Shown here piece by piece: positions 1 through 8,849 of a stretch of 64,000 bases of DNA. The first letter of the stretch is position 1. Each line of letters opens with the position of its first letter. A program made the position numbers and the translations under genes. The notes under the pieces are model-generated. The model had not been told where the DNA came from and did no database searches. It saw only the letters and a program-made list of their open reading frames with translations. The DNA comes from Streptomyces filamentosus (GTDB taxonomy: Bacteria > Actinomycetota > Actinomycetes > Streptomycetales > Streptomycetaceae), in the NCBI RefSeq assembly GCF_014654895.1, contig NZ_BNBE01000003.1:524501-588500 (forward strand), written 5' to 3'.

Positions 1-1072
1 CCTCCAGCAGCTGTACGGCGAGGAGAGCGGCGACGCCGTGCCCAAGGAGGTCCTGGTCCCGGCCCTCCCCGAGGACGCCGAGGCCGTCGCCCAGTGGCTG
101 TCCGGCCGCCGCGGGTCCCAGGTCTCCCTGCGGATCCCGCAGCGCGGCGACAAGAAGGACCTCATGGCGACCGTCGCCCGCAACGCCCAGCAGGCGCTCG
201 TCCTGCACAAGACCAAGCGGGCCGGCGACCTCACCACCCGCTCCCGGGCCCTGGAGGAGATCGCCGAGGCCCTGGACCTCGACTCGGCGCCGCTGCGCAT
301 CGAGTGCTTCGACGTCTCCCACCTCCAGGGCGAGGACGTCGTCGCCTCCATGGTCGTCTTCGAGGACGGGCTGCCCCGCAAGAGCGAGTACCGCCGCTTC
401 CAGATCAAGTCCTTCGAGGGCCAGGACGACGTCCGCTCCATGCACGAGGTGATCGGCCGCCGCTTCCGGCGCTACCTCGCCGAGAAGGAGCGGACGGGGG
501 AGTGGGGCGAGGACGGCGAGGTCGCCGTCGACGAGGCGGGCGACGAGGGCCGCCCCAAGCGCTTCGCCTACCCGCCGCAGCTCGTCGTCGTCGACGGCGG
601 ACAGCCGCAGGTCGCCGCCGCCCGCCGTGCCCTGGACGAGCTGGGCATCGACGACATCGCCGTCTGCGGGCTCGCCAAGCGCCTGGAGGAGGTGTGGCTG
701 CCCGGCGAGGACGACCCGGTGGTGCTGCCCCGCTCCAGCGAGGGCCTCTACCTCCTCCAGCGGGTGCGTGACACGGCTCACGACTTCGCCATCCGCTACC
801 AGCGGTCCAAGCGCACCAAGCGGCTCCGGAGCAGCCCCCTCGACGACGTCCCCGGCCTCGGCGACACGCGCAAGCAGGCCCTGATCAAGCACTTCGGCTC
901 GGTGAAGCGGCTCAGACAGGCGACAATCGAGCAGATCTGTGAGGTCCCCGGCTTCGGCCGGAAGACCGCGGAGGCGGTCGCCGTGGCCCTGGCGCGGGCG
1001 ACTCCCGCCGCACCCGCCGTGAACACGGCCACAGGAGAGATCATGGAGGACGACGGGGACGGCACCGCATGA
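1..1072 (+). CDS. uvrC: UvrABC excinuclease subunit C, C-terminal part (5' truncated by window edge)
   Basis: This is about the last 357 residues of UvrC, which makes both incisions around a lesion held by UvrB in nucleotide excision repair. The N-terminal GIY-YIG nuclease and UVR motif lie before the window; the reading frame is open from base 2. Visible are the RNase H-like 5' nuclease core (ECFDVSHLQG, then VVVDGGQPQV) and, from about base 840, a helix-hairpin-helix DNA-binding tail (DVPGLGDTRK and EVPGFGRKTA). An acidic loop, EWGEDGEVAVDEAGDEG, sits inside the nuclease domain before the second core motif. The rapZ frame opens 4 nt after the stop, in the usual actinobacterial order uvrC-rapZ-yvcK-whiA. 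Confidence 0.97.
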   Translation, partial: LQQLYGEESGDAVPKEVLVPALPEDAEAVAQWLSGRRGSQVSLRIPQRGDKKDLMATVARNAQQALVLHKTKRAGDLTTRSRALEEIAEALDLDSAPLRIECFDVSHLQGEDVVASMVVFEDGLPRKSEYRRFQIKSFEGQDDVRSMHEVIGRRFRRYLAEKERTGEWGEDGEVAVDEAGDEGRPKRFAYPPQLVVVDGGQPQVAAARRALDELGIDDIAVCGLAKRLEEVWLPGEDDPVVLPRSSEGLYLLQRVRDTAHDFAIRYQRSKRTKRLRSSPLDDVPGLGDTRKQALIKHFGSVKRLRQATIEQICEVPGFGRKTAEAVAVALARATPAAPAVNTATGEIMEDDGDGTA

Positions 1073-1211
1073 CCGGGTGCCGCCCCGGCGGAGCACACCG
1101 ACGGCACGCCGCGCGCCCCACGCGCGGCGCGCACCCCACGCAGGACACGGCCACACGCACGACGGGCACCACGAGCACGGCGGGCACCACCGAGAAGACG
1201 GAGCAGGACAC

Positions 1212-2120
1212 GTGAGTACGGGCACGAAGGAGACCGCGGGCGACAACGGCGCCGAGGCGGCCATCCCCGAGCTGGTGATCATCTCCGGCATGTCCGGGGC
1301 CGGCCGGTCCACCGCGGCGAAGTGTCTGGAGGACCTCGGCTGGTTCGTCGTGGACAACCTGCCGCCCGCGCTGATCCCCACCATGGTGGAGCTCGGCGCC
1401 CGCTCCCAGGGCAACGTCGCCCGGATCGCGGTCGTCGTCGACGTCCGCGGCCGCCAGTTCTTCGACGCCCTGCGGGAGTCCCTCGCCGACCTCGACGCCA
1501 AGCAGGTCACCCGCCGGATCGTCTTCCTTGAGTCCTCCGACGAGGCCCTGGTCCGCCGCTTCGAGTCGGTCCGCCGCCCCCACCCCCTCCAGGGCGACGG
1601 CCGCATCGTCGACGGCATCGCCGCCGAGCGCGACCTGCTGCGCGAGCTGCGCGGCGACGCCGACCTGGTCATCGACACCTCCAGCCTCAACGTGCACGAA
1701 CTGCGCGCCAAGATGGACGCCCAGTTCGCCGGCGAGGAGGAGCCCGAGCTGCGGGCCACCGTCATGTCCTTCGGCTTCAAGTACGGCCTGCCGGTCGACG
1801 CCGACCTCGTCGTCGACATGCGCTTCCTGCCCAACCCGCACTGGGTCCCCGAGCTGCGCCCGTACACCGGCCTCAACGAGGAGGTCGCCAACTACGTCTA
1901 CAACCAGCCCGGCGCCAAGGAGTTCCTGGACCGCTACACCGAGCTGCTCCAGCTGATCGCCGCCGGCTACCGCCGCGAGGGCAAGCGGTACGTGACCATC
2001 GCCGTCGGCTGCACCGGAGGCAAGCACCGCTCCGTGGCCACCGCCGAGAAGCTCGCCGCCCGCATCGCCGCCGAGGGCGTGGAGACGGTGGTCGTCCACC
2101 GCGACATGGGGCGCGAGTGA
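1212..2120 (+). CDS. rapZ: RapZ/YvcJ-family P-loop nucleotide-binding protein
   Basis: RapZ-family ATP/GTP-binding protein of 302 residues from this start. In E. coli the family is an RNase E adaptor controlling glmZ; in Actinobacteria the role is less defined, probably small-molecule or RNA-linked control. The Walker A motif GMSGAGRST is near the N terminus, and the conserved C-terminal half has FGFKYGLP, DMRFLPNPHW and GCTGGKHRSV. I chose GTG 1212 because GGAG (1200-1203) lies 8 nt upstream. The same frame opens at GTG 1077, 4 nt after uvrC, and would add 45 residues rich in histidine (GHGHTHDGHHEHGGHH) with lower third-position GC, so the longer start cannot be excluded. It overlaps yvcK by 4 nt (GTGA), implying translational coupling. 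Confidence 0.93.
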   Translation: MSTGTKETAGDNGAEAAIPELVIISGMSGAGRSTAAKCLEDLGWFVVDNLPPALIPTMVELGARSQGNVARIAVVVDVRGRQFFDALRESLADLDAKQVTRRIVFLESSDEALVRRFESVRRPHPLQGDGRIVDGIAAERDLLRELRGDADLVIDTSSLNVHELRAKMDAQFAGEEEPELRATVMSFGFKYGLPVDADLVVDMRFLPNPHWVPELRPYTGLNEEVANYVYNQPGAKEFLDRYTELLQLIAAGYRREGKRYVTIAVGCTGGKHRSVATAEKLAARIAAEGVETVVVHRDMGRE

Positions 2121-3157
2121 AGCCGTACCGCCGGCGCTCCTCCTCCACCCTCTCGGTGCGGCGGACGCTCCGCAGACGCGGCGCCCAGCCGAAGGTCGTC
2201 GCCCTCGGCGGCGGCATGGGCCTCTCCGCCTCCCTCGCCGCCCTGCGGCGGATCACCGGCGACCTCACCGCCGTCGTCACCGTCGCCGACGACGGGGGCT
2301 CCAGCGGCCGGCTCCGCGAGGAGCTCGGCGTGCTGCCCCCCGGCGACCTCCGCAAGGCGCTCGCCGCGCTCTGCGGCGACGACGACTGGGGCCAGACCTG
2401 GGCCCGGGTCATCCAGCACCGGTTCCGGTCGAAGGGCGAGATGGGCGGCCACGCCGTCGGCAACCTGCTGATCGTCGCCCTCTGGGAGCAGCTCGGCGGC
2501 GACCCCGTGCAGGCCCTCGACCTGGTCGGCCGGCTCCTCGGCGCCCAGGGCCGGGTGCTGCCCATGTCCGCCGTGCCGCTGGAGCTCCAGGCCCTGGTCC
2601 GGGGGCACGACCCGGAGCGCCCGGACGACGTGGACACCGTGCGCGGCCAGGCCACCGTGGCGCTCACCCCGGGCGAGGTGCAGTCCGTCCACCTGGTGCC
2701 GCACGACCCGCCGGCCGTGCCGGAGGCCGTCGAGGCGGTCCTCGACGCGGACTGGGTGGTCCTCGGCCCCGGCTCCTGGTTCTCCTCGGTGATCCCGCAC
2801 CTCCTCGTGCCCGAACTCCTCGACGCGCTGGTCGAGACCAAGGCCCGCAAGGTGCTCTCGCTGAACCTCGCGCCCCAGCCGGGAGAAACAGAGGGCTTCT
2901 CCCCGCAGCGTCATTTGGAGGTTTTGGGACGACACGCCCCTAAACTCGCCCTGGACGTGGTGCTGGCCGACGAGGCCGCCGTGCCCGACGTGTCAGCCAG
3001 GGAGCCCCTCGTCGACGCCGCCAAGCGGCTCGGCGCCGCGCTCGAGCTGGCGCCGGTGGCCCGCGCCGACGGCTCTCCGAAGCACGACCCGGAGCGCCTG
3101 GCCGCCGCGTACGACCGTATTTTTCGGATGCATGGAAGGATCGGCCCATGGCGATGA
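2117..3157 (+). CDS. yvcK: YvcK/CofD-like gluconeogenesis factor
   Basis: YvcK family, 346 residues, related in fold to the LPPG transferase CofD. In Bacillus and Mycobacterium it is needed for growth on gluconeogenic carbon sources and for cell-wall homeostasis, and it binds UDP-sugars. The nucleotide-binding start VVALGGGMGLS, the DDGGSSGRLRE motif and HAVGNLL are present. The GTG start at 2117 overlaps the rapZ stop by 4 nt, and the 3' end overlaps the whiA start by 10 nt, so rapZ-yvcK-whiA is read as one coupled operon. The basic N terminus (KPYRRRSSSTLSVRRTLRRR) before the fold is typical of actinobacterial members as I recall them. Confidence 0.93.
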   Translation: MKPYRRRSSSTLSVRRTLRRRGAQPKVVALGGGMGLSASLAALRRITGDLTAVVTVADDGGSSGRLREELGVLPPGDLRKALAALCGDDDWGQTWARVIQHRFRSKGEMGGHAVGNLLIVALWEQLGGDPVQALDLVGRLLGAQGRVLPMSAVPLELQALVRGHDPERPDDVDTVRGQATVALTPGEVQSVHLVPHDPPAVPEAVEAVLDADWVVLGPGSWFSSVIPHLLVPELLDALVETKARKVLSLNLAPQPGETEGFSPQRHLEVLGRHAPKLALDVVLADEAAVPDVSAREPLVDAAKRLGAALELAPVARADGSPKHDPERLAAAYDRIFRMHGRIGPWR

Positions 3158-4137
3158 CGGCAGCGGTGAAGGACGAGATCTCCCGGCTCCCCGTCACCCG
3201 GACCTGCTGCAGGAAGTCGGAGGTCTCGTCGATCCTGCGGTTCGCGGGCGGTCTGCACCTGGTGAGCGGCCGGATCGTGATCGAGGCGGAGCTCGACACG
3301 GCGATGGCGGCCCGGCGGCTCAAGCGGGACATCCTGGAGATCTTCGGGCACAGCTCGGAACTGATCGTGATGGCCCCCGGCGGGCTGCGCCGGGGCTCCC
3401 GCTTCGTGGTGCGGGTGGTGGCCGGCGGCGACCAGCTGGCCCGGCAGACGGGCCTGGTCGACGGCCGGGGCCGCCCCATCCGGGGCCTCCCGCCGCAGGT
3501 CGTGTCCGGGGCCACCTGTGACGCCGAGGCGGCCTGGCGGGGTGCCTTCCTCGCCCACGGCTCGCTGACCGAGCCCGGCCGCTCCTCCTCCCTGGAGGTC
3601 ACCTGCCCCGGGCCGGAGGCCGCGCTCGCCCTCGTCGGCGCCGCCCGCCGGCTCTCCATCGCGGCCAAGGCCCGCGAGGTCCGCGGCGTGGACCGGGTCG
3701 TGGTCCGCGACGGCGACGCGATCGGCGCCCTGCTGACCCGGCTCGGCGCCCACGAGTCGGTGCTGGCCTGGGAGGAGCGGCGGATGCGCCGCGAGGTCCG
3801 CGCCACCGCCAACCGGCTGGCCAACTTCGACGACGCCAACCTGCGCCGCTCGGCCCGCGCCGCCGTCGCCGCCGGGGCCCGGGTGCAGCGCGCCCTGGAG
3901 ATCCTGGGCGAGGAGGTGCCCGAGCACCTCGCCGCGGCCGGCCGGCTGCGCATGGAGCACAAGCAGGCGTCCCTGGAGGAGCTGGGCGCCCTCGCCGACC
4001 CGCCGCTCACCAAGGACGCGGTGGCCGGCCGGATCCGCCGGCTGCTCGCCATGGCCGACAAGAGGGCGCAGGACCTGGGCATCCCCGGCACCGAGTCGAA
4101 CCTGACGGAGGAGCTGGACGAGAGCCTGGTCGGCTGA
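3148..4137 (+). CDS. whiA: WhiA, sporulation transcription regulator
   Basis: WhiA, 329 residues. In Streptomyces it works with WhiB to switch on cell-division genes such as ftsZ when aerial hyphae sporulate. The fold is a LAGLIDADG homing-endonuclease-like N-terminal domain (from AVKDEISRLPVTRTCCRKSE) joined to a C-terminal helix-turn-helix (SLEELGALADPPLTKDAVAGRIRRL). ATG 3148 lies inside the last codons of yvcK. A 10-bp-stem hairpin 26 nt after the stop closes the operon. WhiA is known to regulate its own gene in Streptomyces, but I saw no promoter inside the overlapping yvcK coding sequence. Confidence 0.97.
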   Translation: MAMTAAVKDEISRLPVTRTCCRKSEVSSILRFAGGLHLVSGRIVIEAELDTAMAARRLKRDILEIFGHSSELIVMAPGGLRRGSRFVVRVVAGGDQLARQTGLVDGRGRPIRGLPPQVVSGATCDAEAAWRGAFLAHGSLTEPGRSSSLEVTCPGPEAALALVGAARRLSIAAKAREVRGVDRVVVRDGDAIGALLTRLGAHESVLAWEERRMRREVRATANRLANFDDANLRRSARAAVAAGARVQRALEILGEEVPEHLAAAGRLRMEHKQASLEELGALADPPLTKDAVAGRIRRLLAMADKRAQDLGIPGTESNLTEELDESLVG

Positions 4138-4163
4138 CCCGCCGCTCCCGTCCGCCCGCGCGC

Positions 4164-4195
4164 ACGGCCCCCGCCCCACCAGGGACGGGGGCCGT
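4164..4195 (+). terminator. Hairpin terminator after whiA
   Basis: ACGGCCCCCG (4164-4173) pairs perfectly with CGGGGGCCGT (4186-4195) around a 12-nt loop, just after the whiA stop. There is no U-run, as usual in Streptomyces. Confidence 0.75.
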
Positions 4196-4534
4196 TCCCG
4201 TACGGAGCGATCCCGGCCCCCGGACGCCGTACCACGGCGGGCACCCCGGACTCCGCACGAAATGCACCCCTGGCTCCGTACGGAGGGGAAGCCCGGGCGC
4301 CGTACGGAGGGAACCCCGGGCTCCGTACGGGGAAGCCCAGGGCCCCCGGCCGGAGGGAATCCCGGAATCCGCCGGGAGGAACCATGAACTCCGGCCGCAC
4401 GCACACTTTCTGATGGTCGGACAGGTTTCGTGATCCCGGACTCCCGCCGCGCGAGGCGCCCTTGACAGGGCCATGGGCGCCCAAGAGCCTGGCCTCCGTT
4501 CACCTCCGTGACGGATCACACCAAGGGGGACTTC
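4196..4534. other. Gene-free interval between whiA terminator and carboxypeptidase gene, with short repeats
   Basis: No open frame here looks coding. The left part holds several CCGTACGG palindromes, three of them in head-to-tail units at 4274-4342, plus an isolated GTACGG at about 4200. A perfect -35-like TTGACA (4462-4467) lies 73 nt before the carboxypeptidase ATG, but the best -10 at proper spacing (GAGCCT, 18 nt on) is poor. The interval probably carries the promoter and operator sites of the downstream secreted enzyme. Confidence 0.5.
4274..4342. repeat. Three tandem 22-24 bp units centred on CCGTACGG
   Basis: Units at 4274-4297, 4298-4320 and 4321-4342 each begin with YKCCGTACGG, followed by G-runs, AA and a CCCGGG-like end. 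They decay to the right (about 4343-4380, GGCCGGAGGGAATCCCGG). Each unit carries the 8-bp palindrome CCGTACGG. A related sequence lies at 4196-4218. Confidence 0.7.
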
Positions 4535-7489
4535 ATGAGACGAAGGGCGCGCGCCATCCTCGCCGCCGCTTCACTGCTGATCGCCGGACTCGCGGCGGCA
4601 CCCGCCGCCGGGGCCCGGCCGGCGGACCCGGAGGGCGGCGACGGCCTCTCCGTATGGCGGGCCACGGTCACCGAGGAGCAGGTGCCGCTCCTCCTCGACG
4701 CCGGGGCCGACGGCACCGAACTCACCGAGCAGGTGCCCGCCCGGGGCACCGCCACCGTCGAGCTGTACCTCACCGAGGGGCAGGCCGGCACGCTGCGCGC
4801 CCAAGGCGTCGCCCTCGCCGAGCACGACCCCGGCCCGGCCGCCGCCCGCCGCGCGGCCGCCGCGGGAGACGGCGTCTTCCGCCCCTACAGCGGCCCCGGC
4901 GGCCTCAAGGAGGAGATCTTCCGCACCGCCGCCGAGCACCCCGCCCTCACCAAGGTCGTCTCCCTCGGCAAGACCCTCAAGGGCCAGGACATCCTCGCGG
5001 TCAAGGTCAGCAAGGGCGCCCGGAAGGCGAAGGACGGCAGCAGGCCGGCCACGCTGTACGTCTCCAACCAGCACGCCCGCGAGTGGATCACCCCGGAGAT
5101 GACGCGGCGGCTGCTCCACCACTACCTCGACAACTACGGCACCGACGAGCGGATCACCCGGATCGTCGACTCCACCGAGCTGTGGTTCGTGCTCTCCGCC
5201 AACCCCGACGGCTACGACTTCACCCACGCCGACCCGGACAACCGCCAGTGGCGCAAGAACCTCCGCGACAACGACGGCGACGGCCGGATCACCGCCGGCG
5301 ACGGCGTCGACCTCAACCGGAACTTCGCCCACAAGTGGGGCTACGACGACGAGGGTTCGTCCCCCGACCCCGCCGACGAGACCTTCCGCGGCAAGGCCCC
5401 CATGTCCGAGCCGGAGACCCGCGCCCTGGACGCCTTCCAGAAGCGCATCGGCTTCCGGTACGGCGTCAACTACCACTCCGCCGCCCAGCTGCTGCTGTAC
5501 GGCGTCGGCTGGCAGGTCGCCACCGGCACCCCCGATGACATCGCCCTCAGGGCGCTCGCCGGCACCCCCGAGAAGTCCGCGGTCCCCGGCTACCGGCCGC
5601 AGGTCTCCTCCGAGCTGTACATCACCAACGGCGAGGCCGACGGACACGCCGCCAACGTCAACGGCACGCAGATGTTCACCCCGGAGATGTCCACCTGCGC
5701 CACCGCCTCCCGCGTCGACCCGAACGACGCCTGGGAGCCCGCCGACTGCGCCTCCGTCTTCACCTTCCCCGACGACGAGAAGCTGATCCAGGCCGAGTTC
5801 GCCAAGAACGTCCCCTTCGCGCTCGCCGTCGCCGAGTCCGCCCTGCGCCCCGACGACCCGGTCTCCCCGGTCGGCGCCCCGGCCCCGGCGCTCGTCCCCG
5901 ACGCCTTCACCACCTCCTACGCCACCGCCGGCGAGGCGCAGGAGGTCGCGGTCACCGCCCGCAGGTCGCTGCGCGCCAAGACCCTCCAGTACCGCGTCAA
6001 CGGCGGCCGCACCCAGCGCGCCGGCGTCGAGGCGTGGGAGGGCGGCGAGACCTACGGCGGCGAGGACAACCTGTACTACGACCAGTACCGCGGCGAGGTG
6101 CGCGGCGCCCGCCCCGGAGACTCCGTCGAGGTCTGGTTCACCGGCCGCGGCCGCGACGGCAGGACCACCGCCACCACCCCCTTCACGTACCGGGTCGCGG
6201 ACCGCGCCCGCGGCGACGTCCTCGTCCTCGCCGAGGAGGGCGGGACGACCGCCTCCCGCAACGCCGGCACCTACGTGACGGCGCTCGACGCCACCGGTCG
6301 CCGGGCCGCGGTCTGGGACGTCGCGACCCAGGGAGTCCCGCACGCCCTCGGCGTCCTCTCCCACTTCCGCACCGTCGTCTGGCACACCGGCGCCGAACGC
6401 CCCTCCGGAGCCGTCCAGCTCGCCGTCCGCTCCTACCTCAACGAGGGCGGCAAGCTCCTCAACGCCGGCGAGAAGACCGGCGGGCTCACCCGGATCGGCC
6501 GGGCCGAGACCAACGACTTCGCCCAGTACTGGCTCGGCGCCTACCACCGGGCCGGCCTGGACGCCCCGCCCTCCTTCGCAGGAGCGGGCCGTCTCGCCGG
6601 CGCGGGCACCGCCCTCGGCGCCGCCGAGGGCAACCCGCTCGACAACGCCGGGGCCTACACCGTCACCTCCGACACCCTCGACCCGGAGCGCTTCCCGCAG
6701 TTCGCCTCCAGCGCCCCGGCCGGCGACTACCCGGGCCTGCGCACCCCCTTCGAACCGGCGGAGGGCACCTCCTTCGCCGCCGTCCGGCACGCCGACGACA
6801 CCTGGGCGCGGCTCACCAGGACCGTCGACCTCACCGGCACCACCGCCGCCGACGCGCCCCGGCTCGACCTCCAGATCAGCCACGACACCGAGCCCGGCTA
6901 CGACAACGTCGTGATCGAGGCCCGCACCGCGGGCCAGGACGACTGGACCACCCTGCCGGACCGCAACGGCGGGACCACCCAGGAACCGCCCGCCGACTGC
7001 GGCGAGGGCTACTACCTCGCCTCCCACCCGGCCCTCGCCCGCTACCTCACCCTCGGCGGGGACGGCTGCGCGCCCACCGGCACCACCGGCTCCTGGAACG
7101 CCTTCACCGGCCCCTCCAACGGCTGGCGGCAGGCGTCCGTGGACCTCGCCGCCTGGGCGGGCAGGCAGGTCGAGCTCTCCGTCTCGTACGTCTCCGACCC
7201 CGGGAGCGGCGAGACCGGCGTCTTCGTCGACGACGTCCGGCTCGTCACCGCGGCCGGCACCGAGCGCGAGGGCTTCGAGAGCTCGCTGGGCGCCTGGACG
7301 GTGCCCGGCGCCCCGGCCGGCAGCCCCGGCAACACCGTCGACTGGGTCCGCTCGCCGGCCCTCTTCCACTCCGTCGCCGCCGTCACCACCCGTGACACGG
7401 TCCTCCTCGGCTTCGGACTGGAGCACGTCGGATCCGCGGCGGAGCGGCAGCGGCTCCTCGACCGGGCCCTCACCGCACTCCGCCGCTGA
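4535..7489 (+). CDS. Secreted M14-family zinc carboxypeptidase, very large (984 aa)
   Basis: Exported metallocarboxypeptidase. ATG 4535 follows AAGGGGGA and gives a Sec signal peptide (MRRRARAI, then a hydrophobic stretch to AAGA at about residue 26). About residues 30-115 look like a propeptide. The peptidase domain (about 115-440) has the zinc ligands in QHAREWI (H180, E183), DLNRNF (substrate-binding Asn-Arg), the third ligand H314 in NYHS, and the catalytic Glu E384 in FTPEMS. It is therefore expected to trim C-terminal residues from extracellular peptides. The remaining 500 or so residues (GLTRIGRAETNDFAQYWLG and later beta-rich, MAM/jelly-roll-like segments) resemble accessory regions of other large secreted proteases and may bind substrate or cell surface. 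A GTG at 4508 would remove the signal from the N-terminal position and is unlikely. Confidence 0.93.
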   Translation: MRRRARAILAAASLLIAGLAAAPAAGARPADPEGGDGLSVWRATVTEEQVPLLLDAGADGTELTEQVPARGTATVELYLTEGQAGTLRAQGVALAEHDPGPAAARRAAAAGDGVFRPYSGPGGLKEEIFRTAAEHPALTKVVSLGKTLKGQDILAVKVSKGARKAKDGSRPATLYVSNQHAREWITPEMTRRLLHHYLDNYGTDERITRIVDSTELWFVLSANPDGYDFTHADPDNRQWRKNLRDNDGDGRITAGDGVDLNRNFAHKWGYDDEGSSPDPADETFRGKAPMSEPETRALDAFQKRIGFRYGVNYHSAAQLLLYGVGWQVATGTPDDIALRALAGTPEKSAVPGYRPQVSSELYITNGEADGHAANVNGTQMFTPEMSTCATASRVDPNDAWEPADCASVFTFPDDEKLIQAEFAKNVPFALAVAESALRPDDPVSPVGAPAPALVPDAFTTSYATAGEAQEVAVTARRSLRAKTLQYRVNGGRTQRAGVEAWEGGETYGGEDNLYYDQYRGEVRGARPGDSVEVWFTGRGRDGRTTATTPFTYRVADRARGDVLVLAEEGGTTASRNAGTYVTALDATGRRAAVWDVATQGVPHALGVLSHFRTVVWHTGAERPSGAVQLAVRSYLNEGGKLLNAGEKTGGLTRIGRAETNDFAQYWLGAYHRAGLDAPPSFAGAGRLAGAGTALGAAEGNPLDNAGAYTVTSDTLDPERFPQFASSAPAGDYPGLRTPFEPAEGTSFAAVRHADDTWARLTRTVDLTGTTAADAPRLDLQISHDTEPGYDNVVIEARTAGQDDWTTLPDRNGGTTQEPPADCGEGYYLASHPALARYLTLGGDGCAPTGTTGSWNAFTGPSNGWRQASVDLAAWAGRQVELSVSYVSDPGSGETGVFVDDVRLVTAAGTEREGFESSLGAWTVPGAPAGSPGNTVDWVRSPALFHSVAAVTTRDTVLLGFGLEHVGSAAERQRLLDRALTALRR

Positions 7490-7519
7490 CGGAGCGTAGT
7501 GGGGCCGAAGGTCCCGAGG

Positions 7520-7549
7520 CGGCCCGTACCCGTTGGCGGGTACGGGCCG
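7520..7549 (+). terminator. Hairpin terminator after the carboxypeptidase gene
   Basis: A perfect 13-bp stem: CGGCCCGTACCCG (7520-7532) with its complement at 7537-7549 around the tetraloop TTGG. Confidence 0.85.
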
Positions 7550-7631
7550 TCGGCCGTTCCGGGCCCTTTCCGCCGTCACTTTCCGGGCTCGAACGGCTCC
7601 GCTCGATGTCACTCCGGCGGCCCGGGAGAGG

Positions 7632-7695
7632 TAGGGTCGTAAGCGGTCGGGGACATCCCAAAAAAAATCAAGATCTAGCCGGTGTGACATATCAC
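7632..7695 (+). promoter_or_regulatory. Possible gap promoter region with a GTGA-N4-TCAC inverted repeat
   Basis: TAGGGT (7632-7637) fits a -10 hexamer (TAnnnT), but no convincing -35 lies 16-19 nt upstream. An unusual A-run (7659-7666) and the inverted repeat GTGACATATCAC (7684-7695) follow in the probable leader, about 30 nt before the GTG start of gap. The repeat could be a repressor site. No named regulator can be assigned. Confidence 0.35.
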
Positions 7696-7723
7696 CCGGC
7701 ATTCCTAACGAGGAGATCGGTTC

Positions 7724-8731
<1,008 letters not shown>

Positions 8732-8769
8732 CGTACTAGGGTTCCCCAGGGCAGGGCTTTCGATGTGAG

Positions 8770-8809
8770 CAGGGCTCGGGCAGCGCGACGAAGCGCTGCG
8801 CGGGCCCTG
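8770..8809 (+). terminator. Two-part stem-loop between gap and pgk
   Basis: CAGGGC (8770-8775) pairs with GCCCTG (8804-8809), and inside it GCAGCGC (8780-8786) pairs with GCGCTGC (8793-8799). It is likely a partial terminator or an mRNA-stabilising element. Confidence 0.6.
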
Positions 8810-8849
8810 TCTCGTGTGCTCCACCGCGTACCAAGGAGTCAGTGAACAG

